Part shown: piece by piece, positions 5,758-13,755 of the stretch
Layout: every line of letters begins with the position of its first letter
Numbering within the stretch: the first letter of the stretch is position 1
Assembly: GCF_029870285.1 (NCBI RefSeq)
Contig: NZ_JACSYA010000053.1
Coordinates: 1 to 17,050 of the forward strand
Direction of reading: 5' to 3'
Source of the DNA: Delftia sp. PS-11
Lineage (GTDB): Bacteria > Pseudomonadota > Gammaproteobacteria > Burkholderiales > Burkholderiaceae_C
DNA length: 17,050 nt
Program-made: the position numbers and the translations under genes
The notes under the pieces: model-generated
What the model was told of the DNA's origin: nothing
What the model saw: only the letters and a program-made list of their open reading frames with translations
Database searches by the model: none

Positions 5758-7323
5758 ATGAATTTGTCCAACTGGCCACTGGCCCGCCGTCTCGCAGCCG
5801 CATTTGCGTGCGTCATTGCCATCTTTCTTCTTGTCATCGCGCTGGCTGTGAGCAGCCAGGCCAAGCTCAAAGAAGCGCAGCAGTGGAACGAACATACCTT
5901 CAAGGTGATGTCAGAGGCGCAGCGCATGCTCCTGGGGATGGTCAACATGGAAACGGCCTCGCGTGGCTATCTGCTGTCGGGGGATACCCATTTTCTCGCA
6001 CCCTGGGATGGCGGAATCAAGGAGTTCGAGACGGCCTGGAAGGAGGCCAGCCGCCTGACTCAGGACAATCCAACCCAGCAGCGCAGGCTCGAAGGCATCC
6101 AGCAGCGCCACCGCGAATTCGTGCAGGCCATACAGCCGCTGCAGGCGCTGCGCCGGCAGGTGCAGGAAGGCTCGGCAACGATCGATGATCTGGTGCGTGA
6201 GTTCTCGCAGGGGCGTGAGAAGGCCGCCATGGATGCACTGCGTGCGCTGCAGGCCGACCTGGTACGGGATGAGGAGCAGCTCATGACCGAGCGTTTGGCG
6301 CGCTCGGAGTCGCTGGCAGCCGTGACGCTGGCGTTCGAGCTGGGGGGGGCTGCGGCAGCCGTCGTGCTGGCCATGCTGCTGGGCGCCTGGGTCACCCGCT
6401 CCATCACACGCCCGATCAACCGAGCCATTCAGGTGGCCCGCGCCGTGGCTTGCGGCGATCTGACACAGCGGGTGGAGGCCAATACCAGCGACGAGGCCGG
6501 GACGCTGCTGCGCAGCCTGGGTGAGATGAGCGATGCGCTGTCGAAGGTGGTGTCTGTCGTGCGCAGCGGCAGCGAGTCTGTGGCCAGCGCCAGCACGCAG
6601 ATTGCCCAGGGCAATACGGACTTGTCTTCACGGACCGAGAGTCAGGCCAGTGCACTGGAGCAGACGGCGGCGTCCATGGAGCAGCTCGGAGCCACTGTGA
6701 CCCACAACGCGGATGGCGCCAGCAAGGCCAACGAGCTTGCGCAGCAGGCCAGCGGCGTTGCAGGGCATGCGGGCGAAGTGGTCACACAGGTTGTGGATAC
6801 GATGAAGGGCATCAGCGAAAGCTCGCGGCGCATCGCCGACATCATCAATGTCATCGACGGTATCGCATTCCAGACCAACATTCTTGCACTGAACGCGGCG
6901 GTAGAGGCTGCGCGTGCGGGGGAACAGGGCCGTGGCTTTGCCGTGGTGGCTTCCGAGGTCCGAAGCCTGGCAGGCCGCAGCGCGGCAGCGGCCAAGGAGA
7001 TCAAGGCCTTGATCTCCGACAGCGTCGAGCGGGTCGAGCAGGGTTCGCTGCTGGCCGATCGCGCGGGAGGCACCATGGCTGAAGTGGTTCAGAGCATCCG
7101 CAGCGTCACTGACCTGATGAAAGAGATCAGCGCGGCATCTGCTGAACAGCGCAACGGTGTCGCGCAAGTGGGCGAGGCTGTCATTCAGATGGACCAGGCG
7201 ACGCAGCAGAATGCGGCCCTTGTCGAGGAAATGGCAGCGGCGGCCACCAGCCTGCGGCAGCAGGCGCAGGAACTGGTGCAGTCTGTGAGCGTGTTTCGCC
7301 TGGGGTCTCAGGCAGGCCACTGA
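5758..7323 (+). CDS. methyl-accepting chemotaxis protein, CHASE3-like sensor
   Basis: About 521 residues from ATG 5758. I chose it because MNLSNWPLARRLAAAF is the usual start of such receptors; ATG 5749 or 5734 are possible, and all have weak ribosome binding sites. Layout: membrane segment 14-33; periplasmic helical sensor to about 185 with the CHASE3-like motif ASRGYLLSGDTHFL; second membrane segment 190-212; HAMP 213-265; then the cytoplasmic coiled-coil signalling domain. The hairpin tip that contacts CheA/CheW is clear (IDGIAFQTNILALNAAVEAA, then RGFAVVASEVRSLA). EQTAASMEQL near 301 is a typical methylation segment. It lacks the C-terminal pentapeptide that tethers CheR/CheB in some receptors. 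No che genes are nearby, so it feeds a chemotaxis system encoded elsewhere. Ligand unknown. Paired palindromes upstream suggest specific regulation. Confidence 0.93.
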   Translation: MNLSNWPLARRLAAAFACVIAIFLLVIALAVSSQAKLKEAQQWNEHTFKVMSEAQRMLLGMVNMETASRGYLLSGDTHFLAPWDGGIKEFETAWKEASRLTQDNPTQQRRLEGIQQRHREFVQAIQPLQALRRQVQEGSATIDDLVREFSQGREKAAMDALRALQADLVRDEEQLMTERLARSESLAAVTLAFELGGAAAAVVLAMLLGAWVTRSITRPINRAIQVARAVACGDLTQRVEANTSDEAGTLLRSLGEMSDALSKVVSVVRSGSESVASASTQIAQGNTDLSSRTESQASALEQTAASMEQLGATVTHNADGASKANELAQQASGVAGHAGEVVTQVVDTMKGISESSRRIADIINVIDGIAFQTNILALNAAVEAARAGEQGRGFAVVASEVRSLAGRSAAAAKEIKALISDSVERVEQGSLLADRAGGTMAEVVQSIRSVTDLMKEISAASAEQRNGVAQVGEAVIQMDQATQQNAALVEEMAAAATSLRQQAQELVQSVSVFRLGSQAGH

Positions 7324-7379
7324 TGGGCTGGCTTTCAGCCTTTCATACGCAGTCCGCCATCGCTTTTTGCGCACTCCAG

Positions 7380-7410
7380 GCGCGCCGGGCCTTTGTCGGG
7401 CCTGGCGCGC
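7380..7410 (+). terminator. strong hairpin after chemoreceptor gene
   Basis: GCGCGCCGGGCC, loop TTTGTCG, GGCCTGGCGCGC: twelve pairs including one G-U. It lies 56 bases after the stop at 7323. There is no T-run, so it may act as a rho-assisted terminator or RNA 3' end stabiliser. Confidence 0.55.
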
Positions 7411-7427
7411 GTCCTGCAGATTCAAAA

Positions 7428-7443
7428 GTCTGTCATCGCAGAC
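7428..7443. repeat. inverted repeat upstream of histidine kinase gene
   Basis: GTCTG-N6-CAGAC, 52 bases before the kinase start. It may be an operator; it differs in spacing from the TGTC-N9-GACA pair found downstream of the activator gene. Confidence 0.3.
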
Positions 7444-7495
7444 AATGTCAGCGTTCTTGGCGCGCCCCGTGTGATGGGCACGCGGCTCTGCGCAA

Positions 7496-8938
7496 ATGAC
7501 AAGGTGTCTGCACCAGCGAAGATCTGATCCTGAGAACATTGAGAGAGCCACCGCACTTCAGGAGCAAGAACTGCCATCGCAACAATCCATCCGAAGGGAT
7601 CTGGTGATCCTGTGGCTGACGATCACCGCCGTCGCCCTTTTGCTGGCCTGGCTTTTGCTGCTGCTGACGCGCCAGGGCACCGAGCAGCAGGTTGCACGTG
7701 CGCGCGATGCGGCAGGCATCAGTTGCAACGCACTGCAGGCCGGCGCAGCGCGTGCCGACCTGCAGGGTCTTTTGTCCGACACACCGTCTGCTCAACACAT
7801 GGCATCGGCACAGGCCGTGCTGGATCTGGCCTTGCGCGATCGCCCTGGCATGGAGGGCGGCTTCTGGCGCACGGGCACAGGGGTCATCGCCTATGCGTTT
7901 CCAACGTATGACGGCACGGGCATCAAGCGCGATGCGCCGATTGCGGAGATGGAGCGCATCACTTCGACGGCAGAGCGCGCCAGGGACGCCTCGCAACTGG
8001 TGACGGACCTGCGCCCAGGCCTGCGCGAAGCGGTGGTCTTCGCTGCCTGCCCGGCCAGCGCAGACGCTGCGGGCCTGGTGGCCTGGACGCTGATGCGCGT
8101 GCCGCTGATCAGCGCCAGCGTGGTCAATCCCCTGATATTCGCGGTCAGCCTGCTGCTGGGCATGGTCCTGGTGTCAGGTCTATGGCTGGGCCGCATGCTG
8201 GGGCGCTGGCAACGCCAGACGGCGCAGATGCAGCAGCAGTTGGTCAGCGCCGAACGGCTGGCAACGCTGGGAAGACTGTCGGCAGGGCTGGCCCATGAGA
8301 TCCGCAATCCGCTGGCAACCATGCGCATGAAGGCCGAGACTGCGCTGGCAGCGCCTGAGCAGGTGCGGCAGGCACGCATCACGGGCGCGCTGGAGGCGGT
8401 GCTGACACAGACTGCCCGCCTGGAGGCGCTGGTATCGAGCCTGCTGGCCCTGACGCAGCCCTTGCGGGTGGAGCCCGAAGCGCTGGACCCGCTGGCCCTG
8501 CTGCAGGAGCGGCGCCTGGCCCATCTGGAGATGGCACAGGCACAGGGCACCGAACTGCAGGCAGTACTTCCGCCTGCCGAGCCCGCGCCAGGCCAGCGGT
8601 GGATGGTCATGCTCGATCACGCGCAGGTCTGCCGCGCCCTGGACAATCTGCTGCTCAACGCACTGGCCCACACGCCACGCGGCGGCTGCGTGCAATTGGG
8701 CTGTGAGCGCACTGGGACAGGCTGGCTGCGGCTGTGGGTCGCAGACGACGGAGCAGGCATACCGGCCGAGATGCGCGACACGCTTTTCGAGCCTTTCACC
8801 ACAGCCCGCCCTGGCGGCACAGGATTGGGTCTGGCGCTGGTGCGCGAGATCGTGCAGGCGCATGGTGGCCGGGTTGCGCTGGCCAGGACTTCTCATGGCA
8901 CACGCATAGAAATGGATTTCCCATGGCACGCATCCTGA
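7496..8938 (+). CDS. membrane sensor histidine kinase, NtrB/DctB type
   Basis: 480 residues from ATG 7496. Membrane segments at about 37-57 and 211-232 enclose a periplasmic sensor of roughly 150 residues with no family I recognise. The kinase core is complete: H-box AGLAHEIRNPLATM with phospho-acceptor His267, N-box DNLLLNALAHT, G1 ADDGAGIP, F-box FEPFTT and G2 GGTGLGLALV. It should autophosphorylate on His and pass the phosphate to the adjacent activator, whose gene overlaps its 3' end by 16 bases. There is no PAS or HAMP between the membrane segment and the H-box. The start is uncertain: ATG 7496 lacks a ribosome binding site, GTG 7604 follows AAGGG but would begin at the first membrane helix, and CTG 7571 follows CAGGAG at good spacing. 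Confidence 0.93.
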   Translation: MTRCLHQRRSDPENIERATALQEQELPSQQSIRRDLVILWLTITAVALLLAWLLLLLTRQGTEQQVARARDAAGISCNALQAGAARADLQGLLSDTPSAQHMASAQAVLDLALRDRPGMEGGFWRTGTGVIAYAFPTYDGTGIKRDAPIAEMERITSTAERARDASQLVTDLRPGLREAVVFAACPASADAAGLVAWTLMRVPLISASVVNPLIFAVSLLLGMVLVSGLWLGRMLGRWQRQTAQMQQQLVSAERLATLGRLSAGLAHEIRNPLATMRMKAETALAAPEQVRQARITGALEAVLTQTARLEALVSSLLALTQPLRVEPEALDPLALLQERRLAHLEMAQAQGTELQAVLPPAEPAPGQRWMVMLDHAQVCRALDNLLLNALAHTPRGGCVQLGCERTGTGWLRLWVADDGAGIPAEMRDTLFEPFTTARPGGTGLGLALVREIVQAHGGRVALARTSHGTRIEMDFPWHAS

Positions 8939-10290
8939 TCGTGGACGACGACGCGGATTTCCGCGAAAGCCTGGCCGAGATGCTCGGCGACCTGGGCCAC
9001 GCAGTCAGCCTGGCATCTTCGGTGGCAGCCGGACTGCAGCGGCTGCGGGAGGCGCCCGTGGATGCGGCCATCGTGGACCTGCGGATGCCGGGCGAGGATG
9101 GACTGGGCTTTCTGCGCAGGGTGCGCAGCATGTCGCAGGTGCCATGCATCATGCTGACAGCCTATGCCAGCGGGAACAACACCATCGAGGCCATGCGGCT
9201 GGGGGCCTTCGATCACCTGACCAAGCCGATTGCCAGAGCCGCGCTGGTCGAGGTGCTGGAGCGCGCCTTGCGCGCAGCGGCGCCGGCAGGCGGGGCTGAT
9301 GCGGGCCCCGGCAACACGGTGCCCGGGCACTGCGATGAGGAAGCAGAGCTGGTCAGTGCCAGCGAGGCCATGCGCCAGGTTTTCAAGCGCATCGGCCTGG
9401 CTGCAGGCAGCGATGCCACGGTGCTGGTGCTGGGCGAGACCGGCACGGGCAAGGAGTTGGTCGCACGGGCACTGCACCGCAACAGCCACCGGGCGCCGCA
9501 CCCTTTCATTGCCGTCAATTGCGCAGCCATCCCCTCCGATCTGATGGAAAGCGAGTTGTTCGGCCACGTGAAAGGTGCCTTCACAGGAGCTGTCACCGAA
9601 CGGGCCGGACGCTTTCGTGAAGCGCAAGGCGGTACGCTGTTTCTCGACGAAGTGGGCGATATGCCGCTGTCCACGCAGGCCAAGATTTTGCGGGTGCTGC
9701 AGGAGCGGGAGATCACTGCGGTGGGTGCGAGCCGCGCAGTGGCGGTGGATGTGCGCATCATTGCCGCCACGCACCGCGACCTGCCCGAAGCCGTGCGCCA
9801 GGGCCGGTTTCGTGAAGACCTTTGGTACCGGCTCCAGGTGGTGCCAGTGCATCTGCCACCCTTGCGCGAACGCCTGGGGGATGTGCTGCTGCTGGCCGAG
9901 CATTTCCTGCGCCGGGCCAGTTGCGCCAGCGCCAGCGCCAGCACCAGCACCAAGCGCCTGGGCGCCGACGCCGCACGCGCACTGCTGGCCCATGACTGGC
10001 CCGGCAATGTCCGGGAACTGCGCAATGCCATGGAGCGCGCCGCCCTGCTGTGTCCGGGCACCGTCATCGCGGCGGAGCATATCGGGCTGCCACAAGCAGT
10101 GGCCCGCACAGGCGAAGCAACAGCCATCGACTGGGATGGACCACTGGCGCCTGCGGTGGCATGCCTGGAGCGCACCATGGTCTCGCGCGCTCTCGCAGCC
10201 GCCGCAGGCAACCGCGCCGAAGCGGCACGGCGCCTGGGCCTGTCGCGCCAGCAGCTGTACCGCAAGCTCGCGGAGCATGGCCTGGACTGA
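8923..10290 (+). CDS. sigma-54-dependent response regulator, NtrC family
   Basis: 455 residues from ATG 8923, within the last codons of the kinase gene. The receiver domain (1-115) has the acidic pocket VDDD, phospho-acceptor Asp52 (VDLRMPGEDG) and Lys101. The AAA+ domain has Walker A GETGTGKE (171-178), the GAFTGA loop that contacts sigma-54 (218-223) and Walker B GGTLFLDE. A Fis-type helix-turn-helix ends the protein (AEAARRLGLSRQQLYRKLAE). All hallmarks of an active sigma-54 activator are present. The linker between AAA+ lid and DNA-binding domain carries a small Ala-Ser/Thr-Ser run (ASASASTST) encoded by a GCCAGC tandem repeat. Its likely target lies next door: a -24/-12 promoter with two matching upstream elements. 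The physiological signal is unknown. Confidence 0.95.
   Translation: MARILIVDDDADFRESLAEMLGDLGHAVSLASSVAAGLQRLREAPVDAAIVDLRMPGEDGLGFLRRVRSMSQVPCIMLTAYASGNNTIEAMRLGAFDHLTKPIARAALVEVLERALRAAAPAGGADAGPGNTVPGHCDEEAELVSASEAMRQVFKRIGLAAGSDATVLVLGETGTGKELVARALHRNSHRAPHPFIAVNCAAIPSDLMESELFGHVKGAFTGAVTERAGRFREAQGGTLFLDEVGDMPLSTQAKILRVLQEREITAVGASRAVAVDVRIIAATHRDLPEAVRQGRFREDLWYRLQVVPVHLPPLRERLGDVLLLAEHFLRRASCASASASTSTKRLGADAARALLAHDWPGNVRELRNAMERAALLCPGTVIAAEHIGLPQAVARTGEATAIDWDGPLAPAVACLERTMVSRALAAAAGNRAEAARRLGLSRQQLYRKLAEHGLD
9925..9948 (+). repeat. hexanucleotide tandem repeat inside activator gene
   Basis: Three exact GCCAGC units and a fourth ACCAGC, encoding alternating Ala/Thr-Ser residues. 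Unit length keeps the frame, so copy-number change would only alter linker length. Confidence 0.7.
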
Positions 10291-10298
10291 GCCAGCGC

Positions 10299-10342
10299 GC
10301 AGGTGTCCGGATGGGTGACACCTGCTGTCGCCAGATCGGACA
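10299..10342 (+). promoter_or_regulatory. two upstream activator elements TGTC-N9-GACA
   Basis: Element 1: TGTC at 10304, GACA at 10317, within a longer perfect dyad GCAGGTGTC-N9-GACACCTGC (10299-10325). Element 2: TGTC at 10326, GACA at 10339. Both have the same nine-base spacer and start exactly 22 bases apart, two helical turns. They lie about 80-115 bases upstream of the expected transcription start, the usual range for NtrC-family enhancers. The first dyad could instead, or also, act as a terminator hairpin of the activator gene. Confidence 0.65.
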
Positions 10343-10394
10343 TAGGCCACTCAGCAATGGCTTTCAAGTCCTTGATTTCATGAGAATTCGCCTG

Positions 10395-10410
10395 TGGCAT
10401 GGCGATTGCA
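10395..10410 (+). promoter_or_regulatory. sigma-54 (-24/-12) promoter
   Basis: TGGCATGGCGATTGCA: GG and GC elements with the obligatory ten-base spacing, close to the consensus TGGCACG-N4-TTGCA. Transcription should start near 10421, leaving a leader of about 28 bases before ATG 10449. The neighbouring NtrC-type activator gene supports the call. Confidence 0.8.
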
Positions 10411-10448
10411 CTGACTCCTGCGTGTCCATTCACAACCCAGGAGCCCCT

Positions 10449-11120
10449 ATGTCTCGATTCATTCTTTCCTGTACCGCCCTGCTGCTGGGCGCCAGCACAC
10501 TGCAGGCGCAAGCCGCTCCCCCGCCCGTACACCCGGGCCCTGCCCTGGCGCACCGTGCGGCACAGGCTCCCGCACAGATGGTGCTGGAGGCCCCAGTGGC
10601 CCGCTGGCTCACGAATCCCTACGGGGAAGTCGATGGCCTGCGCGTATCCGACGGCACCATCGTGCGCTTTGCGCCTCACATGGCGGACGCCATGATGGCT
10701 GCGGTCAAGCCGGGCGACAGGGTCAGTGTCATTGGCAGGCGCGACGCCCCTGGCATGGTCAGGGCGGATGCCATCGTGAATGCGGCCACGGGGCAGACGG
10801 TATATGACCAGCCGCCGGCCGCTGTTGGCGCGCGCCCCATGCCTGCGCATCTGCGCATGGCCAGCCTGCAGACACAGCAGGCCCAGGGCCGCATTGACGC
10901 AGTGCTGACCGGTGCGCGTGGCGAAACTCACGGTGTGATTCTCTCCGACGGCAGCATCGTGCGATTCCCACCGCATGCGCTGCAGCAGCCGTTGCAGCAG
11001 GGACAGCCGTTCGCCGCATCGGGCCTGGGCACACGCAATGCGCATGGCACATCGCTGGAAGCCATCCGCGCGGGCGCGAGCCTGGCAGACCTGCGTCCGC
11101 TGTACGACAGCGCGCCCTGA
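10449..11120 (+). CDS. secreted protein with two similar modules, sigma-54 controlled
   Basis: 223 residues; AGGAG five bases before ATG 10449. A signal peptide is clear (MSRFILSCTALLLGAST, then LQAQAAPPP, cut likely after AQA), so the product is exported. The mature part holds two related modules: GEVDGLRVSDGTIVRFAPH (59-77) with KPGDRVSVIGRR, and GETHGVILSDGSIVRFPPHA (158-177) with QGQPFAASGLGTRN. Each looks like a small beta-barrel of the OB type, with a strand pair, an SDG(T/S)IVRF-x-PH motif and a helix. No catalytic motif is visible, and I recognise no named family. The preceding -24/-12 promoter and the adjacent kinase and activator genes make it the likely target of that pair. It may bind a small ligand or metal in the periplasm, but this is inference. 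Confidence 0.85.
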   Translation: MSRFILSCTALLLGASTLQAQAAPPPVHPGPALAHRAAQAPAQMVLEAPVARWLTNPYGEVDGLRVSDGTIVRFAPHMADAMMAAVKPGDRVSVIGRRDAPGMVRADAIVNAATGQTVYDQPPAAVGARPMPAHLRMASLQTQQAQGRIDAVLTGARGETHGVILSDGSIVRFPPHALQQPLQQGQPFAASGLGTRNAHGTSLEAIRAGASLADLRPLYDSAP

Positions 11121-11146
11121 CGCTGCCCGCTCTGCTGTCTCGACCT

Positions 11147-11170
11147 GCCCTGCCCCTGCGGGGGCAGGGC
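11147..11170 (+). terminator. hairpin after secreted protein gene
   Basis: GCCCTGCCCC, loop TGCG, GGGGCAGGGC: a perfect ten-base stem 26 bases after the stop, followed by TTCG rather than a T-run. Confidence 0.65.
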
Positions 11171-11200
11171 TTCGCACTGCCATTGCCTACGGACCTTGCC

Positions 11201-11548
11201 ATGTCCCCCAAGATTGCCCCCATCCTGCTTTTGCTGGTCTCCAACATCTTCATGACCTTCGCCTGGTACGGGCACCTGAAGTTTGAGAGCCGACCGCTTT
11301 ACCTTGTCATCGTGGTCAGCTGGCTGATTGCACTGGCCGAGTACTGTTTCGCCGTGCCGGCGAACCGGCTCGGCCATGAGGTCTACAGCGCTGCCGAACT
11401 CAAGACGATGCAGGAGGTGATCACGCTGATGGTGTTCGCCGCTTTTTCCGTGTTGTACCTGGGCGAGAAGCTGACCCTCAACCACCTTGTGGGATTCGGC
11501 TTCATCTGCCTGGGGGCTTTCTTCGTGTTCAAAGGCCCGCTGCGCTGA
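11201..11548 (+). CDS. DMT-family small membrane protein (DUF486)
   Basis: 115 residues from ATG 11201; the frame extends to a TTG at 11183 but the family normally starts just before the first membrane helix. Hydrophobic segments cover PILLLLVSNIFMTFAWYGHL, YLVIVVSWLIALAEYCFAV, VITLMVFAAFSVLYLG and LVGFGFICLGAFFVF: four membrane helices. Conserved points of the DUF486 group are visible (FMTFAWYGHLK, AEYCFAVPANR, TLNHLVGF). The family is related to small multidrug-resistance/DMT transporters but has no established substrate. It is preceded by the hairpin at 11147 and so is probably a separate unit; its stop lies 19 bases from the convergent receptor gene. Confidence 0.9.
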   Translation: MSPKIAPILLLLVSNIFMTFAWYGHLKFESRPLYLVIVVSWLIALAEYCFAVPANRLGHEVYSAAELKTMQEVITLMVFAAFSVLYLGEKLTLNHLVGFGFICLGAFFVFKGPLR

Positions 11549-11567
11549 AAGAAGGCGGTGTGCCGTA

Positions 11568-13688
11568 TCAGAACTCCATCTGCACGCCCGCCACCAGCTG
11601 GCGCCCCAGCCCTGGCAAAACAGTCATGGCTCCCCAGGAGGCCGTGGCGTAGTGCTTGTCGAACAGGTTGTGCAGATCCAGCGTCAGCCGTGTGCGGCGG
11701 TCCAGCTGCCAATAGCCTGTCAGGCGTACCGTGGTGTAGGCAGGCAGGCGGAAGGTATCGGTGGCTGTGCCCGTGCGTTCGCCCACATGGACGAGGCCGG
11801 CGCCCACGCCATAACGGCCGCCCTGGGGCAGCCGGTCCTCGCGGATGGCGAACAGGCCGCCGCTCAGGCGCGGGATATTGGTCAGGCGCTTGCCCAGCAG
11901 CGCCGGGTTGTTGTCGCGCGTCACTTCGGCGTCGGTATAAGCGATGTTGGCGGTGAAGCGCCAGTGGGCATCGAGCTGGCCGGCAACATCGGCTTCAACG
12001 CCCCTGCTGCGCACCTGTCCTGCGGCAATGCTGAAGCTGGCATTGGTCGGGCTGCGCGTGAGCACATTCGTCTTGCGGATGTCGAAGATGGCCGCCGATG
12101 CGCTCAGGCGCTGGTCGGCGGACAGCCACTTGGCACCCGCCTCGAAGGCTTCGCCCTTTTGGGGCGCAAAAGCCTGATTCGCCTCGTCCGCTCCCGCGTT
12201 GGGGCGGAAAGATCGCCCGTAAGACAGGTACAGCGAACTGCCAGGGCTGAGCAGATAGGTCAGCCCGATGCGCGGCGTGGTGGCGGAGTGGCTCTGGGAC
12301 TGGGAGGTGCCTGCCAGCAGGTTGGAAAAACTCTGCTGGTAGCGGTCCATGCGCAGGCCCACCAGCAGCTTCCAGCGTTCGCTGAGATCCATCTGGTCCT
12401 GCAGGAACAGGCCCGTGGCGCGCTGCCTGTCGTCCGTGAGAAAGCCCGGCGCCAGGCTGCCCGGGCCTGCGCCGTAGACGGGGTTGTAGATATCGATGGC
12501 AAACGGCTGGGATGCCAGGCTGGAATAGCGTATGTCCTGGCCCATGAACAACCGCCAGGACTCCAGCCCGGCCAGCAGCGTATGCTGCAGTCCGCCTGTG
12601 CGCAGCTTGCCTTCGACTTCGGCCTGGATGGAGACATCACGCGCAGGCAGGCTGCGCCAACTGTCGCGGCGCGTGAGGGTGCGGCCATCGGACTGCAAGG
12701 CTCCGATGAGGTCCACAGCCTCGCCATATAGATCGGTTTCACGGTAGGACGCCCCCAGGCGCGCACGCCACTCCCGGCCCAGCGCATGGTCCAGCGTCAC
12801 CTGATGGGTATCGCCGTTGACATGCAGGTTGCTGCGCGACGGATCGCCCAGAAAGCGGTCGCGCGGCAAGGCCAGTGCATTGCCGGCAACCTGCACCAGA
12901 CCCCGGTCCAGCGGAGTACGGATGCGGATGAACTCGGCCTCGTAGTGCAGCACCGTGTCTGGCGTCAGCTTCCAGGTGAAAGCGGGGGCAAAGACGGTCT
13001 TGCGGTTGTCGAGGAGGCTGCTGCGGCTGGCGCCCTCTTCTGCCACTACGTTCAGCCGGTAGGCGAAGTTCTCTGTCACCGGCCCGGTGCTGTCCAGGGT
13101 CACCCGGCGATAGCCCAGGCCACCGACCTGCAGGCCTGCTTTGTGCGCAGCGCTCCACTGCGGCTGCTTGGTTACGACATTGAGCGTGCCGCCCGGCTCA
13201 CTGCTGCCATACAGTGCGGCCATCGGTCCCTTGAGGAATTCGATGCGCTCGACCGTTGCGGTGTCACGCTGCGGGCCGTAGCCGCGCGAAGAGGCAAAAC
13301 CGTTGAGCAAGGAGCCGCCGTCGGTGTTGCTGAAGCCACGGATGGCGTAGTTGTCCCAGGTGCCGCCGAAGTCGTTCAGCCGCGTGATGCCGCTCACGAA
13401 ATCCACGGTATCTGCCAGGCGCGTAGCCGCCAGATCGTCGATGAGCTGGCGCGTGACCTCGCGCACGGCCTGCGGCGTCTCCAGCAGCGGCGTGTCCGTA
13501 CGCGTGGCAGCCGTGTTGCGCTGTGCCCCCTGGTAGCCAGCCGCCTGCGGGCCCGCTTGCACGCGCACTTCGTCCAGAGTCACTGCCTGCTGTGACTGAG
13601 CAGCAGCACATGCCAGGCAGGCGCACAGGGAAACAACGGCACGGGCCAGGGCGGAAGGAGGGAAAACGTGAGGCAAAGGCGCTTGCAT
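11568..13688 (-). CDS. TonB-dependent siderophore receptor
   Basis: 706 residues. A signal peptide (cut near residue 30-34) is followed by a TonB box-like VTLDEVRVQ (36-44). The plug domain has ETPQAVREVTRQLIDD, WDNYAIRGFSN, and IEFLKGPMAALYGSSEPGG followed by LNVVTKQP. The 22-strand barrel ends with the typical terminal Phe (LVAGVQMEF). The order and motifs match receptors for hydroxamate-type ferric siderophores of the FhuA/FoxA/FpvA group, which import Fe3+-siderophore across the outer membrane using TonB-ExbBD. There is no N-terminal signalling extension, so it should not control a FecI-type sigma factor, and none is encoded here. The start has no clear ribosome binding site. A likely iron-control region lies 70-100 bases upstream. 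The exact siderophore cannot be told. Confidence 0.93.
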   Translation of the reverse strand: MQAPLPHVFPPSALARAVVSLCACLACAAAQSQQAVTLDEVRVQAGPQAAGYQGAQRNTAATRTDTPLLETPQAVREVTRQLIDDLAATRLADTVDFVSGITRLNDFGGTWDNYAIRGFSNTDGGSLLNGFASSRGYGPQRDTATVERIEFLKGPMAALYGSSEPGGTLNVVTKQPQWSAAHKAGLQVGGLGYRRVTLDSTGPVTENFAYRLNVVAEEGASRSSLLDNRKTVFAPAFTWKLTPDTVLHYEAEFIRIRTPLDRGLVQVAGNALALPRDRFLGDPSRSNLHVNGDTHQVTLDHALGREWRARLGASYRETDLYGEAVDLIGALQSDGRTLTRRDSWRSLPARDVSIQAEVEGKLRTGGLQHTLLAGLESWRLFMGQDIRYSSLASQPFAIDIYNPVYGAGPGSLAPGFLTDDRQRATGLFLQDQMDLSERWKLLVGLRMDRYQQSFSNLLAGTSQSQSHSATTPRIGLTYLLSPGSSLYLSYGRSFRPNAGADEANQAFAPQKGEAFEAGAKWLSADQRLSASAAIFDIRKTNVLTRSPTNASFSIAAGQVRSRGVEADVAGQLDAHWRFTANIAYTDAEVTRDNNPALLGKRLTNIPRLSGGLFAIREDRLPQGGRYGVGAGLVHVGERTGTATDTFRLPAYTTVRLTGYWQLDRRTRLTLDLHNLFDKHYATASWGAMTVLPGLGRQLVAGVQMEF

Positions 13689-13755
13689 GGTGGCTGGGCA
13701 AAAGGAGGAAAGTGGGCGGCATGCCTGTACGCATGCCTTGTATGTAAGCGCGGCA

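Noticed and set aside
7475..7492. GGGCACGCGGCTCTGC as a sigma-54 promoter upstream of the kinase gene
   Set aside because: The spacing is one base too long, the first base is wrong, and it lies too close to the start codon.
8893..11183. Long minus-strand frames of 485 and 656 codons opposite the activator and secreted protein genes
   Set aside because: They are antisense to genes with complete, recognisable domains; long shadow frames are expected in GC-rich coding DNA.
11487..12731. 414-codon plus-strand frame opposite the siderophore receptor
   Set aside because: The receptor on the other strand has full plug and barrel motifs; this frame has none of its own.
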